Positions 1-6,018 of a DNA stretch of 8,072 nt are shown here, piece after piece. The stretch spans positions 1-8,072 of the forward strand of contig MVCZ01000162.1 in the NCBI GenBank assembly GCA_002049825.1. The letters are read 5' to 3'. A model generated the notes under the pieces. It did no database searches. It was given only the letters and a program-made list of their open reading frames with translations, and was not told the DNA's origin. A program made the translations under genes and the position numbers. Position 1 is the first letter of the stretch, and each line of letters starts with the position of its first letter. This stretch comes from Candidatus Zhuqueibacterota bacterium 4484_188 (GTDB lineage Bacteria; Calditrichota; Calditrichia; RBG-13-44-9).

Positions 1-723
1 GTGGTGAAATACAGCGGTATTGTTTCGCTGCCGCCTTCGGTCTCGCCAACCTTTTTTAAACTGAGTCTTTCCGGCACAGTCAATGCCGGTTTCGTAACCA
101 TTATTTTCACATTTTTCATCCTGGACCTGTTCGATACGGTCGGCACTATGATTGGCGTGGGCGAAAAAGCCGGTTTCATCCGGGAAGACGGCTCCCTGCC
201 ACGCAGCAAGCAAATCCTGCGGGCAGACGCCCTGGGCACCATCACCGGCGCTCTTTTTGGAACTTCCACGGTCACCAGCTACATCGAAAGTGCTGCCGGC
301 GTTTCCGAAGGCGGACGCACCGGCTTAGCCAACATGGTGACCGGATTGCTGTTCCTGCTGGCACTCTTTTTTGCCCCGGTGGTTTCCATGTTAGGCAAAA
401 TGTATCCCTACCAAATGGCGCTCTCCGACGGCCGGGTGCTGGATTTGCAGCTCTACCCGGTGATTGCCCCGGCGTTGATTATCATCGGCTGCCTGATGAT
501 GGGAAGCGTCACCAAAATCCGCTGGAATGAAATGACCGAGGCAATACCCGCTTTCCTCACCATCGTGATTATGCCTTTCAGCGGCTTCAGCATTACCGAG
601 GGAATTGCCTTCGGCTTCATTTCTTATACCTTGCTCAAACTGTTTACCGGGAAAATCCGGGAGGTCCACTGGCTCATTATTTTGTTTGCGGCACTGTTCA
701 TTGTTCGATACGCGGTTCAATAA
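1..723 (+). CDS. NCS2-family (AzgA/PbuG-like) purine permease, C-terminal part
   Basis: This is an inner-membrane transporter, probably a proton symporter for hypoxanthine, guanine or adenine; the exact substrate is inferred from the family. The visible 240 residues carry NCS2/AzgA signatures: an FDTVGT segment at residues 44-49 inside a membrane helix, then GVGEKAGF, then TSYIES, GVSEGGRTGL at about 92-109, and GIAFGFISY at 201-209. Several hydrophobic helices are evident, near 28-44, 112-130, 155-170, 182-195 and 222-236. Full-length members have about 430 residues, so roughly the N-terminal 40% lies before the window. The GTG codons at positions 1 and 4 are therefore very unlikely to be the true start. 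The loop at about 131-155 is longer than in the E. coli-type proteins I remember, and MPFSGFSI at 191 seems to carry one residue more than the usual MPLTxSI; the hydrophobic pattern continues past both, so I read them as subfamily variation. The DUF5020 barrel gene follows after 12 bases, which suggests one transcript. Family assignment is secure; the purine is not. Confidence 0.93.
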   Translation: MVKYSGIVSLPPSVSPTFFKLSLSGTVNAGFVTIIFTFFILDLFDTVGTMIGVGEKAGFIREDGSLPRSKQILRADALGTITGALFGTSTVTSYIESAAGVSEGGRTGLANMVTGLLFLLALFFAPVVSMLGKMYPYQMALSDGRVLDLQLYPVIAPALIIIGCLMMGSVTKIRWNEMTEAIPAFLTIVIMPFSGFSITEGIAFGFISYTLLKLFTGKIREVHWLIILFAALFIVRYAVQ

Positions 724-735
724 AACGGGGGCTTG

Positions 736-1479
736 ATGAATTATTTAGCAATTATTCTTATTCTGGGTGTTTTGTTTTCTATCGGCAATACCAGCGATTT
801 AAATTTGCAGTTCCATTTTGACCTGAAGCGAAGCCACCCCACGGTAACCCAGGAATATTTTCGCACCGATTCCCTGGGCTATACCTTCTTTTTTATGGAT
901 ATTAATTTCAACCACTGGATTTCGCCCGACGGTACCGGGAAAGCAGGCGGGGTAAGCGATGTATACTTCGAATTTATGCGCTATTTCCGGTTATACCGCT
1001 GGAAAACCTATGATTTGAATTTTACCGTTCAGTACGACGACGGCACCGCGCCGGTGGAACAAATCTGGTTAGCGGGCCTGAACCTGGGCAATATTCAATT
1101 AGGACCGCTGAACCTTTCCTCGGAAATTTTGCTGAAAAAAGATTATAAATTGGGAGTGAACTGGCAATTCACCACGGTGTGGTACGCCGCGTTTTTTAAT
1201 GAAAAACTGGTATTTAACGGTTTTTTCGATTATTGGGCGAATGATGTGAACAATCCGCACTGGCCGGCATTTGATCCGGAGTTTAAAGCAAGCCGCTTTT
1301 CCTTCCAGGCGGAACCGCAAATCGGCTGGTTGCTCAGCCCACACTGGAAAATCGGCAGCGAGGTGGAAATTGACCGCGGATTCATCGGCAGCGTCACCGG
1401 CAAAATGGCGCTGGAGGAAAAATACCGCCACAACCGGTGGTATTTTTTACCGACATTGTTTGTGCAGTATGATTTTTAG
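736..1479 (+). CDS. DUF5020-family outer-membrane beta-barrel protein (Tsx-like)
   Basis: This is a complete 247-residue protein, the usual size for DUF5020. Recognisable family landmarks are LNLQFHFDL near residue 22, GYTFFFMDINF at 49-58, GGVSDVYFEFMRYF at about 71-84, WLAGLNLG at 111, FTTVWYAAFFNEKLVFNGFFDYW at about 145-167, and the SEPQ-like AEPQIGW at 192. The chain ends in LFVQYDF, with the terminal phenylalanine expected of a Bam-assembled outer-membrane barrel. Alternating aromatic and polar residues throughout support a barrel. Residues 1-20 form a hydrophobic export signal, but without the usual basic residues at its start. I chose ATG 736 over TTG 733 because the GGGGG at 727-731 would sit only one base from TTG. 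DUF5020 has no settled function; I relate it to the nucleoside channel Tsx from memory of fold and annotation. Its position beside a purine permease fits a nucleoside or base pore, which is inference. Confidence 0.85.
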   Translation: MNYLAIILILGVLFSIGNTSDLNLQFHFDLKRSHPTVTQEYFRTDSLGYTFFFMDINFNHWISPDGTGKAGGVSDVYFEFMRYFRLYRWKTYDLNFTVQYDDGTAPVEQIWLAGLNLGNIQLGPLNLSSEILLKKDYKLGVNWQFTTVWYAAFFNEKLVFNGFFDYWANDVNNPHWPAFDPEFKASRFSFQAEPQIGWLLSPHWKIGSEVEIDRGFIGSVTGKMALEEKYRHNRWYFLPTLFVQYDF

Positions 1480-1485
1480 CTCATC

Positions 1486-1497
1486 CACCCCGGGGTG
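1486..1497. repeat. 12-bp perfect palindrome just after the DUF5020 stop
   Basis: The sequence CACCCCGGGGTG is a perfect dyad starting seven bases after the stop codon. As RNA it can fold only as a short stem with a tight loop, and no T-run follows, so it is weak as a terminator. It could be a protein-binding site or chance. Confidence 0.4.
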
Positions 1498-1571
1498 AAA
1501 CACCACTCTACCTGTCTGGGAAATTGGCAAATATGCAACGTTTACCGGCAACCACCCCCCTCCTTAAGCAA

Positions 1572-1686
1572 CTGATCTGTGTATACACCTGACACAGCGG
1601 GTGGCTGGCTAAAATTCCCCCTTTCCTGTTGGAATCAGGGAAGGGGGAATATTCGACCCGCTGTGTTAAGTGTGTATAAATATCAG
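1572..1686. repeat. 115-nt nested imperfect inverted repeat (MITE-like or structured RNA)
   Basis: Two nested stems share nearly one axis. The outer arms, 1572-1602 and 1656-1686, pair in a single uninterrupted register: 28 of 31 positions pair, three of them as G-U, with mismatches only at 1577, 1579 and 1589. Inside is an asymmetric internal loop (1603-1613 against 1651-1655). Within it lies a 15-bp stem, 1614-1628 with 1636-1650, with one G-U pair and a 7-nt loop at 1629-1635. No T-run follows, so a rho-independent terminator is unlikely. The long inverted symmetry without a gene resembles a miniature inverted-repeat element or a REP-type element. A transcribed structured RNA or a 3' processing hairpin of the permease operon is also possible. 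I found no clear target-site duplication at the ends. Confidence 0.7.
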
Positions 1687-1702
1687 CTTTTAAATAAGGG
1701 AA

Positions 1703-1729
1703 GAGCCTGTCCTGAGGGATGCCGAAGGG
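1703..1729. repeat. Copy of a short dispersed repeat (CCTTCG...CTCAGGACAGGCT type)
   Basis: The + strand reads GAGCCTGTCCTGAGGG, then ATG, then CCGAAGGG. On the reverse strand this gives the pattern CCTTCGGCATCCCTCAGGACAGGCT in outline. From memory, very similar intergenic repeats (CCTTCG, a variable core, CTCAGGACAGGCT) occur in many copies in environmental bacterial genomes, including Chloroflexota, FCB-group and candidate phyla. The match is by recall, not by search, and one window cannot show copy number. Confidence 0.5.
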
Positions 1730-1807
1730 GGTTAGCGGGATAGGTAAAAAAAGTTTTGTTGCACAACGCCATCACGCAAGCGCCATTCATGGTACTTCCA
1801 CCTTTTA

Positions 1808-1829
1808 GCCGGGCGGTTTACTGCCCGGC
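1808..1829. repeat. GC-rich 9-bp hairpin with tetraloop
   Basis: GCCGGGCGG at 1808-1816 pairs with CTGCCCGGC at 1821-1829, including one G-U pair, around the four-base loop TTTA. It is followed by G-rich rather than T-rich sequence, so it is not a standard terminator on the + strand. Reading the other way there is no good T-tract either. It may be a remnant of the same repeat cluster. Confidence 0.45.
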
Positions 1830-1889
1830 GGGATGTGGGGGCAAATTTCATCAACTCACTAATGAAAACTCACCCTTCGAAAAAAAATT

Positions 1890-1929
1890 ATTCACGCTCC
1901 CGATTTCTACTTGATTTTTTCACGTGAAT
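1890..1929. promoter_or_regulatory. Possible operator: ATTCACG / CGTGAAT inverted repeat
   Basis: ATTCACG at 1890-1896 is repeated in inverted form as CGTGAAT at 1923-1929, and the second arm overlaps a perfect 8-bp dyad TCACGTGA at 1920-1927. The right arm lies between the candidate -35 and -10 elements of the promoter below, where a repressor would act. The arms are 26 bases apart, so this may be coincidence. Confidence 0.3.
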
Positions 1930-1939
1930 AGTTTAGATT
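1911..1939 (+). promoter_or_regulatory. Candidate sigma-70-type promoter for the 2100 operon
   Basis: TTGATT at 1911-1916 and TAGATT at 1934-1939 are separated by 17 bases, close to the TTGACA / TATAAT pattern. It would give a leader of roughly 150 bases. A competing pair is TTTTCA at 1988-1993 with TATAGA at 2011-2016, also 17 bases apart, and a TATAAA at 2021. The region is AT-rich and is the only plausible promoter region before 2100, but which pair is used cannot be told. If the host is Bacteroidota-like, its promoter consensus differs and neither pair may apply. Confidence 0.35.
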
Positions 1940-2087
1940 AGAACGGTATTAAAATTTACCAGCCAAAACACCGGTTTTTAATTTCTCTTTTCACTACTAA
2001 GTTTTATCACTATAGATTTTTATAAAATTGCTCAGCTTTCATTTTTTTTAGTGCACAAGATAAATAAATCTTTGAACTTCTAAAGAA

Positions 2088-2092
2088 AAGGA
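2088..2092 (+). promoter_or_regulatory. Ribosome binding site of the 2100 gene
   Basis: AAGGA lies seven bases before ATG 2100 in an A-rich leader. This spacing supports the start, which also places a good signal peptide at the N-terminus. Confidence 0.7.
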
Positions 2093-2099
2093 AAAAAAT

Positions 2100-3059
2100 A
2101 TGAGCATTCGAAAACAGCCGGTTTTCTCCCTGTTCGGGGAGCTATTGGCGTTGTTTTTTATTTTGGCAATCGTGGCTCCCTCGCTGCGGGCACAGGAACC
2201 ACAAGTCGAGCGGGCGCTTTTTCAAAAATTAAAACAGCGGTTCGAAAAAGCCCGTCAGCAGGAAGTGCCGCTTTATGCACCGCAAAACTATACAGCAGCC
2301 CGGGAAAGCTTTACCGCTGCGAAGGATGCATTTCGGAAAGGTGCAAAATTATCCCGGATTCGGGAGCAGTTGCAGGAGGCAAACAACCGGTTAGACCAGG
2401 CTTTCAGGATTGCGGAAAAAACACGCCCTGTTTTGCACGACCTGGTGGAATCCCGCAAAAAAATAGCCGCCCTGAACTACAGCCGGGTTGCACCGCAAGA
2501 GATGGCAAAATCCGAACGCTATTTCCGCAGCGCGCTGCTGAAGGCGGAAAAAGGCGATATCGCCGGGGCAAAAGCTGCCGCAGAGAACGCCAATCAGCAG
2601 TACCGCCTGGCGACCATTAAGTGGCTGCAGGAAACGGTGGTAAAAAAATCAGAGCGCGACCTGCAGCAACTGGCCAAAGGTCTGTCGCCCCGACAGCGTG
2701 AAAAAAGCCTGAACGATTTGCGCAGCGTAGGCAATATTTTGGAGCTGGACAAAAAACGTCCATTCGATGTGCTTCAGTACCGGCAGAAGATGCTGGACAA
2801 AATAAAGGGCGTTTTACAACCCCTCTACCCGCCTTTTTACCGGGACCTGCCCGACACCCTGCTCCTCGGTGAATTCACCCTGATATTGGAAAATTACACT
2901 GACCGGGGCTACTGGAATTTTTCAAAAAAACAGGCGGTCGGTCTCAGCGGGGTGGCGAGGTGGTTACCAAACCAGACGTTCAGATTAGCCTGGATGAAGC
3001 CCGTTTGCTCAGTCCAAAAATTGCGCCCGGTGACACCGTCGCGCTCCCCCTGGCAGTAA
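2100..3059 (+). CDS. Exported helical-repeat protein, N-terminal fragment of a frame-broken large gene
   Basis: As it stands this frame encodes 319 residues, but only about the first 276 look native. Residues 1-31 form a signal peptide (basic start, hydrophobic stretch at 15-26, likely cut after LRA before Gln32). Residues 35-180 are strongly helical, charged and Ala-rich. They contain two similar units: YAPQNYTAARESFTAAKDAF at about 59-78 running to 101, and VAPQEMAKSERYFRSALLKA at about 130-149 running to 172. Each has a short Ala/Leu helix pair, reminiscent of DUF4398-type periplasmic helical repeats. A region up to about 265 follows, rich in Leu, Lys and Tyr/Pro (LYPPFYRDLP). After the A7 tract at 2924-2930 the residues of this frame stop resembling a designed protein and end at 3059, whereas the -1 frame continues convincingly. 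I therefore read this as the N-terminus of the longer product. No enzymatic motif is visible. Confidence 0.75.
   Translation: MSIRKQPVFSLFGELLALFFILAIVAPSLRAQEPQVERALFQKLKQRFEKARQQEVPLYAPQNYTAARESFTAAKDAFRKGAKLSRIREQLQEANNRLDQAFRIAEKTRPVLHDLVESRKKIAALNYSRVAPQEMAKSERYFRSALLKAEKGDIAGAKAAAENANQQYRLATIKWLQETVVKKSERDLQQLAKGLSPRQREKSLNDLRSVGNILELDKKRPFDVLQYRQKMLDKIKGVLQPLYPPFYRDLPDTLLLGEFTLILENYTDRGYWNFSKKQAVGLSGVARWLPNQTFRLAWMKPVCSVQKLRPVTPSRSPWQ
2924..2930 (+). other. A7 tract where the reading frame shifts by -1
   Basis: Frame 2100 reads TCA AAA AAA CAG here, so the tract is an A-AAA-AAA heptamer of the type that allows tandem -1 slippage. The -1 frame is open from 2903, after a stop at 2900-2902, and the first frame closes at 3059, so the switch must fall between these limits. 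A shift in the tract joins ...YWNFSKK to TGGRSQRGGEVVTKPDV. I see no Shine-Dalgarno-like stimulator about 10 bases upstream and only a 5-bp hairpin (2961-2974) too far downstream. A missing A, real or a sequencing error, explains it as well as programmed slippage. Another in-frame A-AAA-AAA at 2642-2648 causes no break, so the heptamer alone is not proof. Confidence 0.7.
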
Positions 3060-5464
3060 AAAAGAAAACGTTTCAGGATATTGTCTCGGCAAAATCCGAT
3101 TTAATCGGCAAACTCAAGGAACTGAAAAAAGGTGATTTCAAAGTTAAATTTGAAGATGTAACCATTCAGCCGGTGCCGGGGCGGGAAAATGTAGGGCGAA
3201 TTGTACAGGGCACCGCGGTTTTTCCCACCAGCCCACCCAATCCGCAGGTGATTAAACTATCACTTTTGGGGTTCCGGGTACTGATGGATTCACTGGTGAT
3301 TTCGACCTCCCAGGCAGTGGGAAATATGACGTTGGAATTTCCCTCGACCCTCGCTTCCGGGAAAAACTGCCAGCCCACCCGGTTGTACCTCGGTTCGGTG
3401 AAAATCTCACAGCAGTGCGAATTTTACGTGGAAAAATTGTCCGACGCCTACGGTCCCTTCTGGATTGGCAACACCGGCATTCAGGTGTTCGGAAGCGGCT
3501 TCGTGGCGGATTTCAGCAGCACGCAATCTTACGCCGGCGCCTCCCCGCCCTTTGTTTCCTCGTGGAAAGGGGTGTACCTGAAATCCGGGCAGAGTATTCC
3601 CGCGCCTACCGGAACGGTTTATTCCAACACCGGCTATGCAAAAGGAAGCTACAACTACAATTCTGCAATGGTAACCGCAACCGGCTTTAAAGCCACACTC
3701 CAACTTGCCAGCAGTTATTCATTTTCCCCCACCCAACCGTTTGGCTACCAGGTAAATTTCAATCAGGCAAGACTGCAAATAGATAAAAACCAAATTTCCG
3801 GCGGCGAGTTACGTACCGCGGTCATTACCCTGCCGGAACAGGCGGTAAGCGATGCCAGCTTTAATAAAATTCTTGTGGTGGCAGATACGCTGCACATTCG
3901 TTCGGACGGCGACCTGTTCGGCAAAGTCAAGTACCAAAAGCCGGTTGTCTGGGGCGAATACACCCGCCTGTCGCCTAAACTGATGGCATATTCCGCCCAG
4001 GTGGAATCGGACGCGTATTTTTACCTGTCCGCTTCTTACCGGAAACCGTTCTGGCCTTTCAAAAGCGGCGGGTTTTACTCACCCTCTTTTTACCCGCTGG
4101 AACAAACCCTCGATTCATTAGCCATGCAGGGGGTCACTTTTTTCGGCTTTCAGCGGTTTTTTATTTACACCCCGGATACACCCGGCGCGACACCTATTGA
4201 ATTCGGTCCCGGCGAACTGCAGCACAATTCCTGGCTGAATGTGGTGAGTCAGGGTGTTCACGGGCGGTTTAATGTTGTGGAATTTCCGAAGGATTCCATT
4301 GAATTAGGTCCGACTTCCAGCCCGCACTACGTGGGTAAAAAACCGTTTACCACCCGCCTGATTGCGCAAAAACGATTTTTTAATGTACAATTTGCCAATA
4401 GCGCGGTGTACAATTGCCGGATGGACGGGGCGGTTCATCTAAAAGGTCCTTCGCAGATATTACTCAATTTTAAAAAAATGGCATTCACTTCCACCGCGCA
4501 CAATGCCGGCGGGGAAGTCGACCTGAGCACGCCGGACACGCTGGATTACTGGGGTGTAATAGCGGTTCAAAAACCGGGATTTTCCAGCGCCGGGCTGATC
4601 TGCGTGAAAACCGGTCAGGTGATTCTCACCGCCGCCGGGCTGTACGAGCCGCGCCACTTTGCCCAACCGTTTTATTTAACCTGGGGCGAAATGTTAGCCG
4701 ACGGCAACCTGGGGCGTTTGTTTTTCGACTACAACACTGCCGGGCAGAAATTTGACGGATTCGATTTTGCACCTTCTGCGGTAAAGCTCTCCGAATACAA
4801 ACCCGGCAAACCGGGCTACCTGCAAGCCGGCGGCACGGCGCATTTCGATTTCTTCGGCGCAGATTACCTGAACATCCACGATTTCAAATACAACAAAACA
4901 GTGGCGCCGTTTAACGGACGGCGGATTAAATTGGGCTTTGACAAAGACAAAAAATTCTCGGCGACCGACACCACCATCCAGCGAAACTGGTCGGGCGATT
5001 TTGGAAATTTCAATTTCAACATCGCTTACGACAGTACCGACCAGGACGGATTCGTTGGTAAGGGGCTGATTGGACTGAATTTCGTTTCGGACGGCGCAAT
5101 GGACGGTTCGATTGTGTTAAGCAGCAGCCAAATCTGCATGTCCATCTGGGAAACATCCCGCCACGATTTTACCCTGGGACCGGTGGCGCATTTTGGCAGC
5201 ATGGCTTCCATCTGGGGTTGCGCCTGCATTGAATCGGGGCAGCTCAAGCGCCTTATGCTGGGCGCGGAACTGGAAACCACCGGTAACGCCAACGTGCTGC
5301 TTCGTTCCGCCGCTTATGGAAAACTCGAATACCTGGTTACACCTTCTGTTTCGGAACTGACCATCAACGGGAATATGTATATTTCCATTATTTCCGGTGG
5401 AAACCTGGAGGTCACCGGAAAAGCGAGGTTTAAAGTGGACCGGGCGCTGGCGTACGTGACCTGA
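2960..5464 (+). CDS. Large beta-rich exported protein of unknown family, central part
   Basis: This open frame of 834 codons starts formally at GTG 2960. No ribosome binding site precedes that codon and the frame is already open from 2903. I therefore regard it as the continuation of the 2100 gene after a -1 shift, not as a separate protein. It has no signal peptide of its own. The sequence is Gly-, aromatic- and Ser/Thr-rich with alternating hydrophobic and polar residues, typical of long beta-sheet or beta-helix proteins. Examples are the stretches around 3170-3420, 3940-4130 (many Tyr/Phe) and 4680-5000. I recognise no Pfam-type domain and see no catalytic motif. Cysteines are few. The last part (5340-5460, with TINGNMYISI and GNLEVTGKA) merges in style with the fragment after 5464, which points to one original protein. 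Distant resemblance to large repeat proteins such as DUF6603 is possible but only a guess. Confidence 0.72.
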   Translation: MVTKPDVQISLDEARLLSPKIAPGDTVALPLAVKKKTFQDIVSAKSDLIGKLKELKKGDFKVKFEDVTIQPVPGRENVGRIVQGTAVFPTSPPNPQVIKLSLLGFRVLMDSLVISTSQAVGNMTLEFPSTLASGKNCQPTRLYLGSVKISQQCEFYVEKLSDAYGPFWIGNTGIQVFGSGFVADFSSTQSYAGASPPFVSSWKGVYLKSGQSIPAPTGTVYSNTGYAKGSYNYNSAMVTATGFKATLQLASSYSFSPTQPFGYQVNFNQARLQIDKNQISGGELRTAVITLPEQAVSDASFNKILVVADTLHIRSDGDLFGKVKYQKPVVWGEYTRLSPKLMAYSAQVESDAYFYLSASYRKPFWPFKSGGFYSPSFYPLEQTLDSLAMQGVTFFGFQRFFIYTPDTPGATPIEFGPGELQHNSWLNVVSQGVHGRFNVVEFPKDSIELGPTSSPHYVGKKPFTTRLIAQKRFFNVQFANSAVYNCRMDGAVHLKGPSQILLNFKKMAFTSTAHNAGGEVDLSTPDTLDYWGVIAVQKPGFSSAGLICVKTGQVILTAAGLYEPRHFAQPFYLTWGEMLADGNLGRLFFDYNTAGQKFDGFDFAPSAVKLSEYKPGKPGYLQAGGTAHFDFFGADYLNIHDFKYNKTVAPFNGRRIKLGFDKDKKFSATDTTIQRNWSGDFGNFNFNIAYDSTDQDGFVGKGLIGLNFVSDGAMDGSIVLSSSQICMSIWETSRHDFTLGPVAHFGSMASIWGCACIESGQLKRLMLGAELETTGNANVLLRSAAYGKLEYLVTPSVSELTINGNMYISIISGGNLEVTGKARFKVDRALAYVT
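5434..5464 (+). other. Second -1 frame break in the large gene
   Basis: The 2960 frame stops at TGA 5462-5464, while the next frame is open from 5434, just after TAA 5431-5433, and continues with LMGGISAEGQVNWHLG. The two frames share a 1-base stop/start overlap (TGATG), which can mark translational coupling. However, no Shine-Dalgarno sequence precedes ATG 5464 and the second product would start in mid-barrel style without an export signal. No homopolymer of four or more bases lies in the interval, so slippage is less likely than at 2924. One missing base anywhere between 5434 and 5461 would repair the frame. Confidence 0.65.
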
Positions 5465-6018
5465 TGGGCGGCATCAGCGCCGAAGGGCAGGTAAACTGGC
5501 ATCTGGGCACTTTTGGCAGCGAAGGCTATATTTCTCTGCAGGGTAAAGTAGCGCTTAGCTGCGTTTCACTCATCGGGCCGAGTGTAAGCACCGAAGGCGG
5601 CTTTTACGTAGGATTAAATGCACCGAAGAACAAAGCCTGGATTTTGCAGGATGAGCACAGCCGTTTCCGGTTGAACACCAGCGTCCTGCCAGACCGACTG
5701 ACCGGCCTTTACGGCTATAATCAATCGAGTGTCGGATTTAATGTCTTTATCTTCTCCGGCGGAATTGAAACTTATGTGGGTCTTGGCGGGTTTGTGGGTG
5801 TACACATTCACGGTGAAATTTTAGGCGGTTTAGTCTCTGCCGGTGCCTGGGGCGACTTGCAAGTCATCGGACCCTACCCCTTCAGCTTCCAGGGCACGGT
5901 CGGGGGGCGACTTGCAAGTCATCGGACCCTACCCCTTCAGCTTCCAGGGCACGGTCGGTTTGGAAGGTTGTGTTGTGTGGGTCGTTTGCGCCAGCGTAGA
6001 TGTTACCGTTGGTCTTAA
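5464..6018 (+). CDS. Large beta-rich exported protein, C-terminal part (frame spoiled after 5904)
   Basis: This frame gives 184 residues. The first ~147, up to GPYPFSFQGTVG, look native: regular glycine-punctuated beta-strands such as GYISLQGKVAL, STEGGFYVGLNAP, GGIETYVGLGGFVGVHIHGE and GGLVSAGAWGDLQV. After about 5904 the frame enters a second copy of a 55-bp sequence in a shifted phase and turns into Arg-rich nonsense (GRLASHRTLPLQLPGHGR) until the stop at 6016-6018. With one copy removed the frame would run on to 6046. The start at ATG 5464 overlaps the preceding stop by one base. I judge it a fragment of the 2100-6046 gene. The function is unknown; the style is that of the end of a secreted or surface beta-protein. 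Confidence 0.65.
   Translation: MGGISAEGQVNWHLGTFGSEGYISLQGKVALSCVSLIGPSVSTEGGFYVGLNAPKNKAWILQDEHSRFRLNTSVLPDRLTGLYGYNQSSVGFNVFIFSGGIETYVGLGGFVGVHIHGEILGGLVSAGAWGDLQVIGPYPFSFQGTVGGRLASHRTLPLQLPGHGRFGRLCCVGRLRQRRCYRWS
5849..5958 (+). repeat. Exact 55-bp tandem duplication (two copies)
   Basis: Copy one is 5849-5903 and copy two is 5904-5958; both begin GGGGCGACTTGCAAGTCATC and end GGGCACGGTCGG. They are identical at every base, and identity stops at both outer edges (T5848 versus G5903; G5904 versus T5959). Because 55 is not a multiple of three, the second copy is read in a different frame; the same peptide GDLQVIGPYPFSFQGTVG is encoded in both copies but in two frames. A single copy restores a continuous frame ending at TAG 6044-6046. 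Confidence 0.95.

Larger units (their letters stand above)
1480..2099 (+). other. Non-coding intergenic region (620 bp)
   Basis: No credible gene lies here on either strand. The longest ATG-initiated + frame I traced (from 1862) ends after about 21 codons and has no ribosome binding site. The region separates the purine-uptake pair from the exported-protein operon. Its first half is GC-rich and full of inverted repeats (12-bp palindrome, 115-nt nested hairpin, dispersed repeat copy, small hairpin). Its second half, from about 1860, is AT-rich and looks like a promoter and leader for the gene at 2100. I see no convincing intrinsic terminator with a T-tract after the DUF5020 gene. Confidence 0.8.

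Noticed and set aside
391..720. Reverse-strand open frame of 109 codons
   Set aside because: It lies entirely within the permease gene, has no recognisable protein features, and is a shadow of the coding strand.
1099..1433. Two reverse-strand open frames within the DUF5020 gene
   Set aside because: They overlap a well-supported gene, have unnatural composition and no ribosome binding site.
1614..1650. The 15-bp stem as a rho-independent terminator
   Set aside because: Neither side is followed by a T-run; the stem is embedded in a larger symmetrical structure that explains it better.
1862..1927. Small + strand open frame starting MKTHPSKK
   Set aside because: It has only about 21 codons, no ribosome binding site, and overlaps the candidate promoter.
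1480..2099. CRISPR array, tRNA or riboswitch in the gap
   Set aside because: There are no regularly spaced direct repeats, no cloverleaf with anticodon and TPsiC features, and no riboswitch core motif that I recognise.
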